From NCBI GenBank assembly GCA_031366605.1, contig JANLOO010000027.1:1-64000 (forward strand): a stretch of 64,000 bases of DNA. The letters run 5' to 3'. The notes under the pieces are model-generated. The model searched no databases. It was not told the origin of the DNA and saw only the letters and a program-made list of their open reading frames with translations. Position 1 is the stretch's first letter. Each line of letters begins with the position of its first letter. The position numbers and the translations under genes are program-made. Below are positions 33,959 through 43,153 of the stretch, one piece after another. Origin of the DNA: CALMEC01 sp031366605. GTDB taxonomy: Bacteria > Actinomycetota > Thermoleophilia > Miltoncostaeales > Miltoncostaeaceae.

Positions 33959-35143
33959 ATGTCACGCACGTATCAAGAGCTCTTGGCAGAGGCCCGGGAA
34001 GAGATCCCCGAGGTTGACGCACCCACCCTCGCGACCGAGTTGCAGGGCGCCGACGCGCCCCTCGTCATCGACGTCCGCGAGCAGTCCGAGTGGGACGAGG
34101 GCTTCATTCCCGGTGCAATCCACGTGCCGCGCGGGTTCCTCGAGAGCCGCATCGCCGGGGTCGCGAAACCTGATCAGCGCATCGTCGTCAACTGCGCCGC
34201 CGGTGCGCGGTCCCTGTTTGCGGCGCAGACATTGCGGCAGATGGGCTACACCGACGTGTCGAGCCTGGCCGGCGGCTTCACCGACTGGAAGCGCGGCGGG
34301 CATGCATTCGACGTCCCGCGGAGATTGTCGGACGCGCAGCGTCGCCGCTACAGCCGGCACATCCTGATCCCCGAGGTCGGCGAAGCGGGCCAGCTCAAAC
34401 TCCTCGGAAGCAGGGTCCTGCTGATCGGCGCGGGCGGGCTGGGCTCGCCGGCGGCGCTGTATCTCGCCGCGGCAGGGGTCGGCACGATCGGGTTGGTCGA
34501 CGACGACGTGGTGGACGAGTCGAATCTGCAGCGCCAGATCATCCATACGACCGATCGGGTGGGTGTGCTCAAGGGCGAGTCCGCCAAGACGGCGATCCAG
34601 GCATTGACGCCCGACACAACCGTCAACGTGCACCCGTTCCGCGTCACCAAGGACAACGTGCTCGACCTGATCTCGCAGTACGACGTGATCGTGGACGGCG
34701 CCGACAACTTCCCGACGCGGTACCTGCTCAACGACGCGGCGCTGATGACCAAGACGCCGCTGATCCACGCGAGCATCCTGCGCTTTGAGGGGCACGCCTC
34801 GGTATTCATGCCGTACGAGGGGCCGTGTTACCGGTGCCTGTTCCCGGAGCCGCCCCCGCCGGAGCTGGCGCCCGCATGCGGTGAGGCCGGAGTCCTGGGC
34901 GTGCTGTGCGGTGTCATGGGCAACATCCAGGCGACGGAGACGATCAAGGTGCTGCTCGGAATCGGCGACACGCTGGCCGGGCGGCTGTTGGTATACGACG
35001 CCCTGGGGATGACGTTCATGGAGCTCAAGCTTCGGCGCGACCCGGACTGCCCGGCCTGCGGTCCCAACGCGCAGCTGGAGTTCAAGGACTACGAGGCTTG
35101 GTGCTCGGGCATCGGTCGGCATACCGTCGCAGGTGTCGTATGA
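33959..35143 (+). CDS. E1-like adenylyltransferase with N-terminal rhodanese domain (MoeZ/MoeB type)
   Basis: A 394-residue enzyme. Residues 20-115 are a rhodanese domain with active-site Cys79 in VNCAAGARS. Residues 125-394 are a ThiF/MoeB/E1 adenylation domain with GAGGLGS (157-163), DDDVVDESNLQRQ, DGADNFPTRYLLND and two zinc-type cysteine pairs (CYRCLFP, CPAC). It should adenylate the C-terminal Gly of a ubiquitin-like protein and transfer sulfur to it. Mycobacterial MoeZ has its rhodanese at the C-terminus, so the order is reversed here. It overlaps cysO by ATGA, so CysO is the natural partner. Confidence 0.93.
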   Translation: MSRTYQELLAEAREEIPEVDAPTLATELQGADAPLVIDVREQSEWDEGFIPGAIHVPRGFLESRIAGVAKPDQRIVVNCAAGARSLFAAQTLRQMGYTDVSSLAGGFTDWKRGGHAFDVPRRLSDAQRRRYSRHILIPEVGEAGQLKLLGSRVLLIGAGGLGSPAALYLAAAGVGTIGLVDDDVVDESNLQRQIIHTTDRVGVLKGESAKTAIQALTPDTTVNVHPFRVTKDNVLDLISQYDVIVDGADNFPTRYLLNDAALMTKTPLIHASILRFEGHASVFMPYEGPCYRCLFPEPPPPELAPACGEAGVLGVLCGVMGNIQATETIKVLLGIGDTLAGRLLVYDALGMTFMELKLRRDPDCPACGPNAQLEFKDYEAWCSGIGRHTVAGVV

Positions 35144-35433
35144 GCACGGTTCGCATTCCGCCGGTCCTGCGCGCCGCATCGGGTGGCGAGCGTGAGGTCG
35201 CGGTGACGGGGGCCACCGTCGCGGACGTGCTCGCGTCCCTCTATGTCCAGCACCCGGACATCCGGGCGCAGCTCGAGAGCTCCGAGGGGCAGTTGCACCG
35301 GTTTGTCAACCTGTATCTCAACGACGAGGACGTTCGAATGTTGGGCTGGCTCGACACGCCCGTCTCGGACGCCGACACGTTGACGATCCTGCCCGCGATG
35401 GCAGGTGGCTCGGGCACCGGGGTCCCCCGCTGA
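35140..35433 (+). CDS. cysO: CysO-type ubiquitin-like sulfur carrier (with C-terminal tail)
   Basis: A 97-residue MoaD/ThiS-fold sulfur carrier. Features are VRIPPVLRAASGGEREV, FVNLYLNDEDVR and LTILPAMAGG, the family end, with Gly89-Gly90. Seven further residues (SGTGVPR) follow the diglycine, so the thiocarboxylate can form only after the tail is removed. The protein is placed between the E1 and CysM genes, matching the Mycobacterium tuberculosis mec-cysO-cysM set. The stop overlaps the CTG proposed as the cysM start. Confidence 0.9.
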   Translation: MSTVRIPPVLRAASGGEREVAVTGATVADVLASLYVQHPDIRAQLESSEGQLHRFVNLYLNDEDVRMLGWLDTPVSDADTLTILPAMAGGSGTGVPR

Positions 35434-36392
35434 GCGTCTCGCTCGCACCGCCTCCGCAGGCGGTCTCGCCGGACCTGGTCGCGACGATCGGCAACACGCC
35501 GCTGGTCGAGCTGTCGCGCATCACGCCCAACCCGGACGTACGGATCTTGGCCAAGATGGAGTCGACCAACCCCACGGGCTCCATCAAAGACCGGACGGCG
35601 TTGTCGCTGATCGATGACGCCGAACAGCAGGGGTTGATCCGCCCGGGCGACACGATCATGGAACCGACGTCCGGCAACACGGGCATCTCGATGGCGATGA
35701 TCTGCCGCGTCCGCGGCTACAAGCTGGTCGCGGTGATGCCGGACAACGTGACCGAGGAGCGCCGCCAGTTGCTGCGGATGTACGGCGCCCAGATCGTGGA
35801 TTCGCCCGGCGATCAGGGCTCCAACGGCGCGGTCGTGGTCGCCCAGCGGTTGGCGCGTGAGCGTGGCCTGTACATGCCGTTCCAGTACGGCAACCCGGCC
35901 AACCCGCGCGCACACGAAGAGGGCACCGCCGAGGAGATCGTGCGTGACTGTCCCGAGATCGACGTGTTGGTGGCGGGTCTGGGCACCGGCGGAACGCTGA
36001 TGGGGTGCTCCGCGCGGCTCAAACGCCACCGCGCCGACATCGACATCGTCGCGTGCGAACCCATGCAGGGCGAGCCGGTCATGGGCCTGCGGAGCCTGGA
36101 CGACGGCTTTGTCCCGCCGATCCTGGACGTCACCAAACTCGATCGCAAGCTGCTGGTCGCCAACCGCGACGCGCTGACGATGACGCGGCGACTGGCCTCC
36201 GAGGAGGGGCTGTTCGTCGGCGTCTCGTCGGGTGCGGTCATCCACGTTTGCGCCCGGCTCGCGCGGACCATGGACCGCGGCACGATCGTCGGCATCGTCG
36301 CCGACGGCGGTTGGAAGTACCTGTCCGCCGGCATCTGGGGCGACGACATCGACACCGTCGAGGATCGCTTGGACCGGGGTGTGTTCTGGTAG
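35430..36392 (+). CDS. cysM: O-phosphoserine sulfhydrylase CysM, apparent CTG start
   Basis: A 320-residue PLP enzyme that couples O-phosphoserine to CysO thiocarboxylate. Seen: the N-terminal VATIGNTPLVEL, PLP lysine Lys53 in NPTGSIKDR, EPTSGNTGISMAM for the phosphate, GLGTGGTLMG, and a C-terminal GVFW. Homology runs to about residue 16, well upstream of the first in-frame TTG (35547) and ATG (35556), and no ATG, GTG or TTG lies between. CTG at 35430 overlaps the cysO TGA (CTGA), which would mimic an ATGA junction and give a normal length (the mycobacterial enzyme has 323 residues). A CTG start is rare and remains inferred. Confidence 0.9.
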   Translation: MSVSLAPPPQAVSPDLVATIGNTPLVELSRITPNPDVRILAKMESTNPTGSIKDRTALSLIDDAEQQGLIRPGDTIMEPTSGNTGISMAMICRVRGYKLVAVMPDNVTEERRQLLRMYGAQIVDSPGDQGSNGAVVVAQRLARERGLYMPFQYGNPANPRAHEEGTAEEIVRDCPEIDVLVAGLGTGGTLMGCSARLKRHRADIDIVACEPMQGEPVMGLRSLDDGFVPPILDVTKLDRKLLVANRDALTMTRRLASEEGLFVGVSSGAVIHVCARLARTMDRGTIVGIVADGGWKYLSAGIWGDDIDTVEDRLDRGVFW

Positions 36393-36403
36393 TCGAGCCG
36401 TTG

Positions 36404-36811
36404 GTGCTCCCCGCGGAGCTGGCCGACGACCTCGTCGCGCACGCCCGCTCCGAGTCGCCCAACGAATGCTGTGGACTGATCGCCGGTCGTGATGGGGTCG
36501 CAACACGCGTCTTCCGTGTGACCAACAGCGAAGCCAGCCCGTTCATGTACGTCATGGACCCGCGCGAGCAGCTGCGGATCATGGATGACATCGACGCCGC
36601 CGGCTGGGACCTGCTCGCGATCTACCACTCCCACACGCGCTCGGCGGCCTACCCCTCACGAACTGACGTCGAGCTGGCCTTCTACCCGCAGACGGCCTAC
36701 ATGATCGTGTCGTTGGCCGATCGCGACCGGCCTGAGATCCGGGCGTACCACATGGCTCGCACCGCACCCGAGGGCAAGCAGATCACCGAGGTCCCGGTCG
36801 AGATTCGCTGA
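36404..36811 (+). CDS. mec: Mec+ (JAMM/MPN) metalloprotease
   Basis: A 135-residue JAMM-family zinc peptidase. The metal site is Glu21 in PNECCGLIAG, then His75-Ser-His77 and Ser85 and Asp88 in IYHSHTRSAAYPSRTD, the complete EX(n)HSHX7SXXD set. Mec+ releases cysteine from CysO-cysteine. GTG 36404 (or TTG 36401) gives a mature-length protein aligned with Mec+. It lies 11 bp after the cysM stop. It is also the best candidate to trim the CysO tail. Confidence 0.92.
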   Translation: MLPAELADDLVAHARSESPNECCGLIAGRDGVATRVFRVTNSEASPFMYVMDPREQLRIMDDIDAAGWDLLAIYHSHTRSAAYPSRTDVELAFYPQTAYMIVSLADRDRPEIRAYHMARTAPEGKQITEVPVEIR

Positions 36812-36847
36812 CCGCGTTCCATCGCTGCAACTGGGATTCGACACCGA

Positions 36848-36880
36848 ACCGGTGTGCCATCACGCAGATGACACACCGGT
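36848..36880. terminator. Hairpin between mec and NYN gene
   Basis: A 14-bp stem (36848-36861 with 36867-36880; ACCGGTGTG, then CATC with one mismatch) and a 5-nt loop between convergent genes. Confidence 0.8.
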
Positions 36881-36892
36881 CGATGCGGCCGT

Positions 36893-38626
36893 TCAGTAGG
36901 GCGAGACCTTGGGGCTGACGCTGTCGTCGGCGGCAGCCGGTGAGCCGTCGGCTGTGGTCGGACGTCGGCGGACCCGGCGCTTGGAGGCGGTCGCCGTGTC
37001 ATCGTCCGGGACGGTTGCCTCGGCGACCGGCGGTGCGTCTGCGGCATCGGCCTTCTTGGCACGTGGCCGGCGCTTGGGTTTGGCGGACTCGTCCTCGTCC
37101 GCTGCGGCCGGTGTCTCGACGACCGGCGCTGTCACTGCGTCCTCAGCGGGCTTCTTGGCACGCGTACGGCGCTTCGGCGCAGGGGCCTCGTCGTCGGTCG
37201 CGGGCGCCTCGGCGGCCGGTGTCTCGACAGCGGGTTCTGCCACTGCGTCGTCGGTCTTCTTGGCACGCGTGCGGCGTTTGGGAGCGGGAGCCTCGTCCTC
37301 GGCATCCTCAGCCGGGACGTCGGCAACAGGTGCTTCAGGCTCCGTGATCGTGCCCAACACCGTTCCACGTCGCACGCGACGGCGTCCCGCCGCGGGCGTG
37401 GCGTCGCCGGCGGGTGCCGCACCGGATGCGTCCTCGGCGGCTGCCGCAGCCGCTTCGTCGGCCTCCTCGTCAGCTGCGAGGTCGTCGGATGTGGGCTCGG
37501 CAACCGTCGACAGCGAGCGGCGCCGGCGGCGTGAGCCGCGCGTCGGCACGTCCTCGACTGCATCGGACGCCTCGACCAGGTCGGGGAGCTCCTCGTCCAG
37601 GTCATCAGCGGCGAGCACGTCCTCATAGGTGATCGGCTGGTCGAGTGGGGGCAATGCGGCCTTCTCGCGCGGTCGCACGGGAACCTCGAACTCGAACACC
37701 TCGGCGTCGGTTGCCGAGTCCGGTTCGGCGACGGTTTCGGACTCGGTCCTGGGTCCGTTTCCGCCGGCCGTGTCAGCGGACTCGCCACCGCGGCGGCGGC
37801 GGCGGCGGGGGGGACGGCTTTCCCTGAGTTCGACGGGTCGCTCTTCGCTGACCGACGGCCAGTCGGAGGCGGGCGCGGCGTCTGCCAGCTCGACCGCGAA
37901 CGTCCCGCTGCGCGAGTCGCGCTGCAACCTGACGACACCCTTGGACTGTGCGTCCTCCAAGAACTTGGAAAACGTCGAGAAGCCGATCTCGCCTTCGTCG
38001 AACGCGGGGTCGCGGCGACGCATGGAGTCCTTGACCGCACTCGCCTGCGGGTGCTCATCGCCTTCGCGCTGGCGGGCCATCAGCGTCTCGCGAAGCAGTG
38101 AGAGCGCATCCGGCCGCACGCCCCCGCCGCTGGTGTGCTGGTGGGGCAACGCCTTGCTTGCGAGGCTGTCGTAGAAGAAGAACTCGTCACAGTTCGCGAT
38201 CAAGAGCGGGCTGGCCGACGATGCATCACGGCCGACGCCGATGACGCGCTTGTTGAGCTCCCGGAGCTTGCCGACGAGCGGCGTGAAGTCGCTGTCGCCC
38301 GAGACGATGACGAAGTTGTCGACGTGCTGGCGGCTGTAGGCGATCTCCATCGCATCCACGGCCATCTTGATGTCGGCACGGTTCTTGGCGCCTTCGCGGG
38401 CGGACGGCATCTCAATCAGCTCGAGGCCTGCGTTCATCAGCTCCTGACGGGCGTCGCGGTAGCGGCTCCAGTCGGCGTAGGCCCGTTTGACGACAACGCG
38501 GCCCTTCTCGGCCAGGCGGTTCATCACGAGGTGGATGTCGAACTCCCCCCGGTTGCGCGCACCTGGTCGTGCCATGTTCTCGATGTCGACCAGCACAGCG
38601 AGTGCGTGCTCGGACGCATTGTGCAT
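36893..38626 (-). CDS. NYN (LabA/DUF88) domain protein with LOTUS-like domain and basic-acidic tail
   Basis: A 577-residue protein. Residues 10-155 are an NYN PIN-like nuclease domain with Asp14 and Asn17 (VLVDIENM), Asp85 and Asp91 (RADIKMAVDAM) and Asp111/Asp113 (VSGDSDFTPLV). Residues 168-250 resemble an OST-HTH/LOTUS RNA-binding domain (LLRETLMARQREG, ASAVKDSMRRRDPAFDE, FSTFSKFLEDAQ). The remaining 320 residues are acidic and alanine-rich with repeated basic patches (KRRTRAKK twice, KRRPRAKK, KRRVRRRP), likely disordered nucleic-acid contacts. It is probably an RNA-processing nuclease, though catalysis is unproven. Confidence 0.88.
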   Translation of the reverse strand: MHNASEHALAVLVDIENMARPGARNRGEFDIHLVMNRLAEKGRVVVKRAYADWSRYRDARQELMNAGLELIEMPSAREGAKNRADIKMAVDAMEIAYSRQHVDNFVIVSGDSDFTPLVGKLRELNKRVIGVGRDASSASPLLIANCDEFFFYDSLASKALPHQHTSGGGVRPDALSLLRETLMARQREGDEHPQASAVKDSMRRRDPAFDEGEIGFSTFSKFLEDAQSKGVVRLQRDSRSGTFAVELADAAPASDWPSVSEERPVELRESRPPRRRRRRGGESADTAGGNGPRTESETVAEPDSATDAEVFEFEVPVRPREKAALPPLDQPITYEDVLAADDLDEELPDLVEASDAVEDVPTRGSRRRRRSLSTVAEPTSDDLAADEEADEAAAAAAEDASGAAPAGDATPAAGRRRVRRGTVLGTITEPEAPVADVPAEDAEDEAPAPKRRTRAKKTDDAVAEPAVETPAAEAPATDDEAPAPKRRTRAKKPAEDAVTAPVVETPAAADEDESAKPKRRPRAKKADAADAPPVAEATVPDDDTATASKRRVRRRPTTADGSPAAADDSVSPKVSPY

Positions 38627-39100
38627 TGAAACTCCTCCGATACTCAGGTCGCCCGCAGGCGACGATCATGCGGCAAGTGCCGTGATGCGCCCGCCCGCAG
38701 GCAGACGCAGCGAGCATCGTAGCAGGACGGCGGAGAGGTGCTTTAGAAACCTCATAAAAATGCCGATAACCTTACTATGGGAACTGAGGAAGGTACTGAT
38801 AACAGGACGCGGGATCGCTTTCGCTTCGTGATCGGCTCGGTACTGGGGCTGGCGGGGCTCATCGTCCTGTCCTTCACCGGAAGCTGAGGCCTGCGCACGG
38901 GCTACGTCGCCTCGGCCCTTGCGGCGCATCACGCTGCTTCCGTCGGCGCGCACGTCGCACGTGTGCGTTCCGGGTTCGACACCTGTCCGAGTTGAACCCG
39001 TCCGGCCCGCGACAACGAACGCCGCGCCCCGGTAGACTGACGTGAGCCCGACCCGGGGGGAACGGGGCCTCCGGGCGTACCACGGACAAAAGGACGATGC
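38627..39100. other. Intergenic region upstream of citrate synthase
   Basis: It contains a relatively AT-rich patch (about 38740-38810), a TAGACT -10-like box at 39033-39038 and the AAAGGA ribosome binding site of gltA. No gene is supported. Confidence 0.5.
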
Positions 39101-40447
<1,347 letters not shown>

Positions 40448-40460
40448 CGCTGTTGCCGAA

Positions 40461-40488
40461 CACCGGCGACCCAGCGCGGTCGCCGGTG
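40461..40488 (+). terminator. Terminator after citrate synthase
   Basis: A perfect 11-bp stem (CACCGGCGACC, 40461-40471, with 40478-40488), a 6-nt loop and a T-rich tail at 40497-40502. Confidence 0.9.
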
Positions 40489-40540
40489 CCGGGTCCTCTT
40501 TTCAGACGTCATGAGGTGGATGCGGTGGCAGCCGACCGGG

Positions 40541-40546
40541 TAGGCT
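40541..40546 (+). promoter_or_regulatory. -10 box of leaderless SHOCT gene
   Basis: TAGGCT ends 6 nt before the ATG at 40553, with no Shine-Dalgarno. Confidence 0.55.
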
Positions 40547-40552
40547 GTACGT

Positions 40553-40816
40553 ATGTCTGAGACCAATGATGACCTTCGCAAAGCGCTCAAAGAGATCGGG
40601 CAGGAGATCGTCAAGCTGCTCGAGCGAGCCGGCGGCATGGCGCGGGAGACCGCGGGCGATGTGACCCGCTGGGCGGGCAACGCGGTTGGGCACGATTCGG
40701 GTGGCGGCTCCGCGCTCGACCAAATCGAACGGCTCGGTGTGTTGCGCGACAAGGGGTTTGTGAGCGACGAGGAGTTCCAGGCCAAGAAGGCTGAGCTGCT
40801 CAAGAAGATCGCGTGA
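40553..40816 (+). CDS. SHOCT-domain protein
   Basis: An 87-residue protein. Residues 1-40 are an amphipathic helix-rich start (DLRKALKEIGQEIVKLLERA). Residues about 55-87 form a SHOCT (short C-terminal) domain: ALDQIERLGVLRDKGFVSDEEFQAKKAELL is shortened here to its two-helix pattern LxxLxxLxxxGxxxxEEFxxKKxxLL. SHOCT domains occur in varied contexts and have no known catalytic role. The next gene overlaps by GTGA, so they are coupled. Confidence 0.85.
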   Translation: MSETNDDLRKALKEIGQEIVKLLERAGGMARETAGDVTRWAGNAVGHDSGGGSALDQIERLGVLRDKGFVSDEEFQAKKAELLKKIA

Positions 40817-41169
40817 CCGAGGGCGATGCCTGGGAGGCGTTCATCGTCGAGGTCGAGCCGCACGTCTCGCCCGAGTGGGCGCGCAACGCGCGTTCCCACG
40901 GTACGCAGCCGTGGATCCGTCTGATCGCGATGGTGGACGTTCATCACCAGATGACGTCGCCGCAGATCGTCGAAAAGATCGCGATGACGCTCGCCGACCT
41001 GGCAGGCGACCGTCAGGCTGAGGTTGCCGGCTGGAACGCGATCCAGGACGCAGCCCGCGACAAGCGCCGCGCGATGGTTGACCGCGTTGTCGAGGTCGCG
41101 CCCGAGGTGTTGCCCGAGGACCTGGTCGGCCTGTTCGCCCGGTCGCTCACGCCCGTCTTCAACGTGTAG
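40813..41169 (+). CDS. Hypothetical protein coupled to SHOCT gene
   Basis: A 118-residue soluble protein starting at GTG 40813, inside the SHOCT stop (GTGA). It begins EGDAWEAFIVEVEPHVSPEW and has predicted helices through QIVEKIAMTLADLAGD and AIQDAARDKRRAMVDRVVEV. No family is recognised. It converges on sixA with a 12-bp gap. Confidence 0.7.
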   Translation: MTEGDAWEAFIVEVEPHVSPEWARNARSHGTQPWIRLIAMVDVHHQMTSPQIVEKIAMTLADLAGDRQAEVAGWNAIQDAARDKRRAMVDRVVEVAPEVLPEDLVGLFARSLTPVFNV

Positions 41170-41181
41170 ACACTGCCGGGC

Positions 41182-41667
41182 TCAGGCCCCGAGCCGGCGG
41201 AGGGCCGAGGGGGGGTAGAGCGCGACCAGGTGGCCGGCGTGTTCACGCAGTACCGGCAGCTCGATCAGCGCGAGCGCGCCTTTCTTGAACTCGATCCAGC
41301 CGCCGCCGACGAGGTCGGCGGCGACGGTGCTCATGTCCGGCTGGTGGCCACAGACGAGCACGGCCTCCGCCTCGGGGTACTCGAGCAGCACGTTGATCAA
41401 ACCGTGGACATGGAGTCCCGGTCGAAGGGTCTGCGCGACACGCGGCGGCACCCTCAACACGCCGCCCACGATCTCGGCCGTCTGGACACAACGGACCAAC
41501 GGGCTGCAGACGACGGCTTGGAACTCCAGGTCAAGGCGGGCGATCCCGGTCGCAGCGACCTCCATACGGCGGCGACCCTCGTCGGTCAGCTCACGGGGTT
41601 CGTCGCGAAACTCGGTCTCGGGTCCGGCGTCGTGCGCGATGCCGTGACGAAGGAGCCCGAGCCGCAT
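41182..41667 (-). CDS. sixA: SixA-type phosphohistidine phosphatase
   Basis: A 161-residue histidine-phosphatase-superfamily enzyme with the RHG motif LLRHGIAHD at the N-terminus, SPLVRCVQTAEI (second Arg) and VLVCGHQPDMSTVAADL (second catalytic His). SixA dephosphorylates phosphohistidine on signalling or PTS proteins. Starting at ATG 41667 places RHG at residues 7-9, as in SixA. The frame extends upstream without homology. No histidine kinase lies nearby. Confidence 0.9.
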   Translation of the reverse strand: MRLGLLRHGIAHDAGPETEFRDEPRELTDEGRRRMEVAATGIARLDLEFQAVVCSPLVRCVQTAEIVGGVLRVPPRVAQTLRPGLHVHGLINVLLEYPEAEAVLVCGHQPDMSTVAADLVGGGWIEFKKGALALIELPVLREHAGHLVALYPPSALRRLGA

Positions 41668-41721
41668 CAGTTGCGACGGTCGCAGGTCATTCGCGAACTG
41701 TTGCACAGTGGCCAGCTGCTG

Positions 41722-42386
41722 ACACCGGCCATCTCATTTTGATCGGGCTGATGTTCCTGGGCCGGGTGGGTCCTCTGACGCCGGCGGTCGCGCTGGTTCT
41801 GCGCGAGCATGGGCAACGGTTCCGGTACCCGAGCAAAGGCCACTCGTTGGTGAGGCAAGGGAGAGATCCTCGTCATCGGCCTCGGGGCGAGCGACTTCGA
41901 GACGGCGGTGGTGGCGATTGGGACCGATGTCGAAGCCGGCATCCTCGCCACGTACATCCTGGTCGACCTCAAAATCCCGCGGATATGGGCCAAGGCGATC
42001 ACCCGATCGCACGGCGCGATCCTGGAACGCGTCGGCGCCCACCGCGTGGTCTTCGCCGAGCGCGACATGGGCATCCGCGTCGCGCACACCTTGCCGGACG
42101 CACGATCGACGACCTACCTACCGAGAACCCGCATTTTGCGCTCGTCGAGACCACCGTGCCCAAAGAGGTTGCAGGCACGAGGCTCGCCAAGGCCGAGATC
42201 CGCAGCAGGTAGGGTTTGACCGTGGTGTGCGTCAAGCAGGGCAACGGGCCATTTACGTACACGACGCCCGAGACCATGCTTCGCGAGGGTGACGGGTTGG
42301 TCGTCGCCGGGGAGCCACGCAAGGCCGAAGAGTTCGCGTCGCTCGGACAACCGATGAGGGAGGGGTGCTGTGACCGGACTGCTTGA
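41722..42386 (+). pseudogene. Remnant of TrkH/TrkA potassium-uptake genes
   Basis: From about 41722 the sequence reads GHLILIGLMFLGRVGPLT and RFRYP, the C-terminus of a TrkH/KtrB channel. The next stretch is a TrkA/KtrA regulator in pieces: EILVIGLGASDFETAVVAIGTD (cut here) joins the nucleotide-binding start to a downstream segment, so the Rossmann core is deleted. KIPRIWAKAITRSHGAIL and GAHRVVFAERDMGIRVAH follow, then a frameshift near 42097. After ALVETTVPKEVAGTRLAKAE an internal TAG (42210-42212) replaces a Tyr codon before GLTVVCVKQGNGPFTYTTPE. Neither protein can be made whole. Confidence 0.85.
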
Positions 42387-43149
42387 CGGCAAGACCGCGT
42401 TGATCGTGGGCGTCGCCAACAAACGGAGCATCGCGTGGGCCATCGCCGAGCAACTCTCTGCGGCGGGCGCGCGCTGCGCGTTCACGTTTCAAAGTGAGCG
42501 CCTCGAGGCCGATGTGCGCAAGCTGGCCGCGACGCTGCCGAATCCCGGACCGATTCTGCCTCTCGACGTGCAGGACGACGCGCAGCTGGATGCGGCTGTG
42601 GACGGTGCCGCCGCGGGGCTTGGTGGCCTCGACATCCTGGTCCACGCGGTCGCGTACGCCCGTGCCGAAGACCTGAGCGGGCGGTTCGTCGACACCGACA
42701 AAGAGGGTTTTGAGCTGGCGCTCGACATCTCGGCCTACTCGCTGTCGGCGCTCGCCCGCCGGGCGGAACCCCACATGACAGCCCGTGGCGGTGGCTCCAT
42801 CATGGCGCTCAGCTACATCGCGGCTGAGCGAGCGGTGCCCGGGTACAACGTGATGGGGGTCGCCAAGTCGACCCTCGAGTCGATCATGCGGTATCTGGCC
42901 TGGGACCTGGGCGAATCGGCGATTCGGGTCAACGCGATCTCGGCCGGTCCGGTGCGTACGCTTGCCGCGCGGTCGATCCCGGGGTTCATGGACATGGCCG
43001 ACAAGGCCGCAGCGCGCTCACCGCTCCGCCGGTCGATCACCGCCCAGGAGGTCGCAGGCGCGGCCCTCTTCCTGGCATCGCCGTTGTCGAGCGGGGTCAC
43101 CGGGCACGTTCTGTACGTCGATGCGGGGTACCACGCAATCGGGTTGTGA
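42370..43149 (+). CDS. fabI: Enoyl-[acyl-carrier-protein] reductase (NADH), FabI
   Basis: A 259-residue short-chain dehydrogenase of fatty-acid synthesis, reducing enoyl-ACP in the last step of elongation. GVANKRSIAWAIAEQL is the FabI cofactor motif. Catalytic Tyr149 (LSYIAAERAVPG), Tyr159 and Lys166 (YNVMGVAK) are in place, and SSGVTGHVLYVDAGYHAIGL is the usual end. The GTG start at 42370 lies within the end of the Trk remnant. In mycobacteria its orthologue InhA is the isoniazid target. The phosphoesterase gene begins 4 bp after its stop. Confidence 0.95.
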   Translation: MTGLLDGKTALIVGVANKRSIAWAIAEQLSAAGARCAFTFQSERLEADVRKLAATLPNPGPILPLDVQDDAQLDAAVDGAAAGLGGLDILVHAVAYARAEDLSGRFVDTDKEGFELALDISAYSLSALARRAEPHMTARGGGSIMALSYIAAERAVPGYNVMGVAKSTLESIMRYLAWDLGESAIRVNAISAGPVRTLAARSIPGFMDMADKAAARSPLRRSITAQEVAGAALFLASPLSSGVTGHVLYVDAGYHAIGL

Positions 43150-43153
43150 CCGA

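Noticed and set aside
35547..36392. CysM start at TTG 35547 or ATG 35556
   Set aside because: This would remove the conserved N-terminal segment (VATIGNTPLVEL) and leave a truncated PLP enzyme. The CTG at 35430 preserves it.
39033..39038. TAGACT taken as a leaderless -10 for gltA
   Set aside because: It lies more than 60 nt from the ATG, and gltA has its own AAAGGA site, so gltA has a normal leader. It may still be a promoter element.
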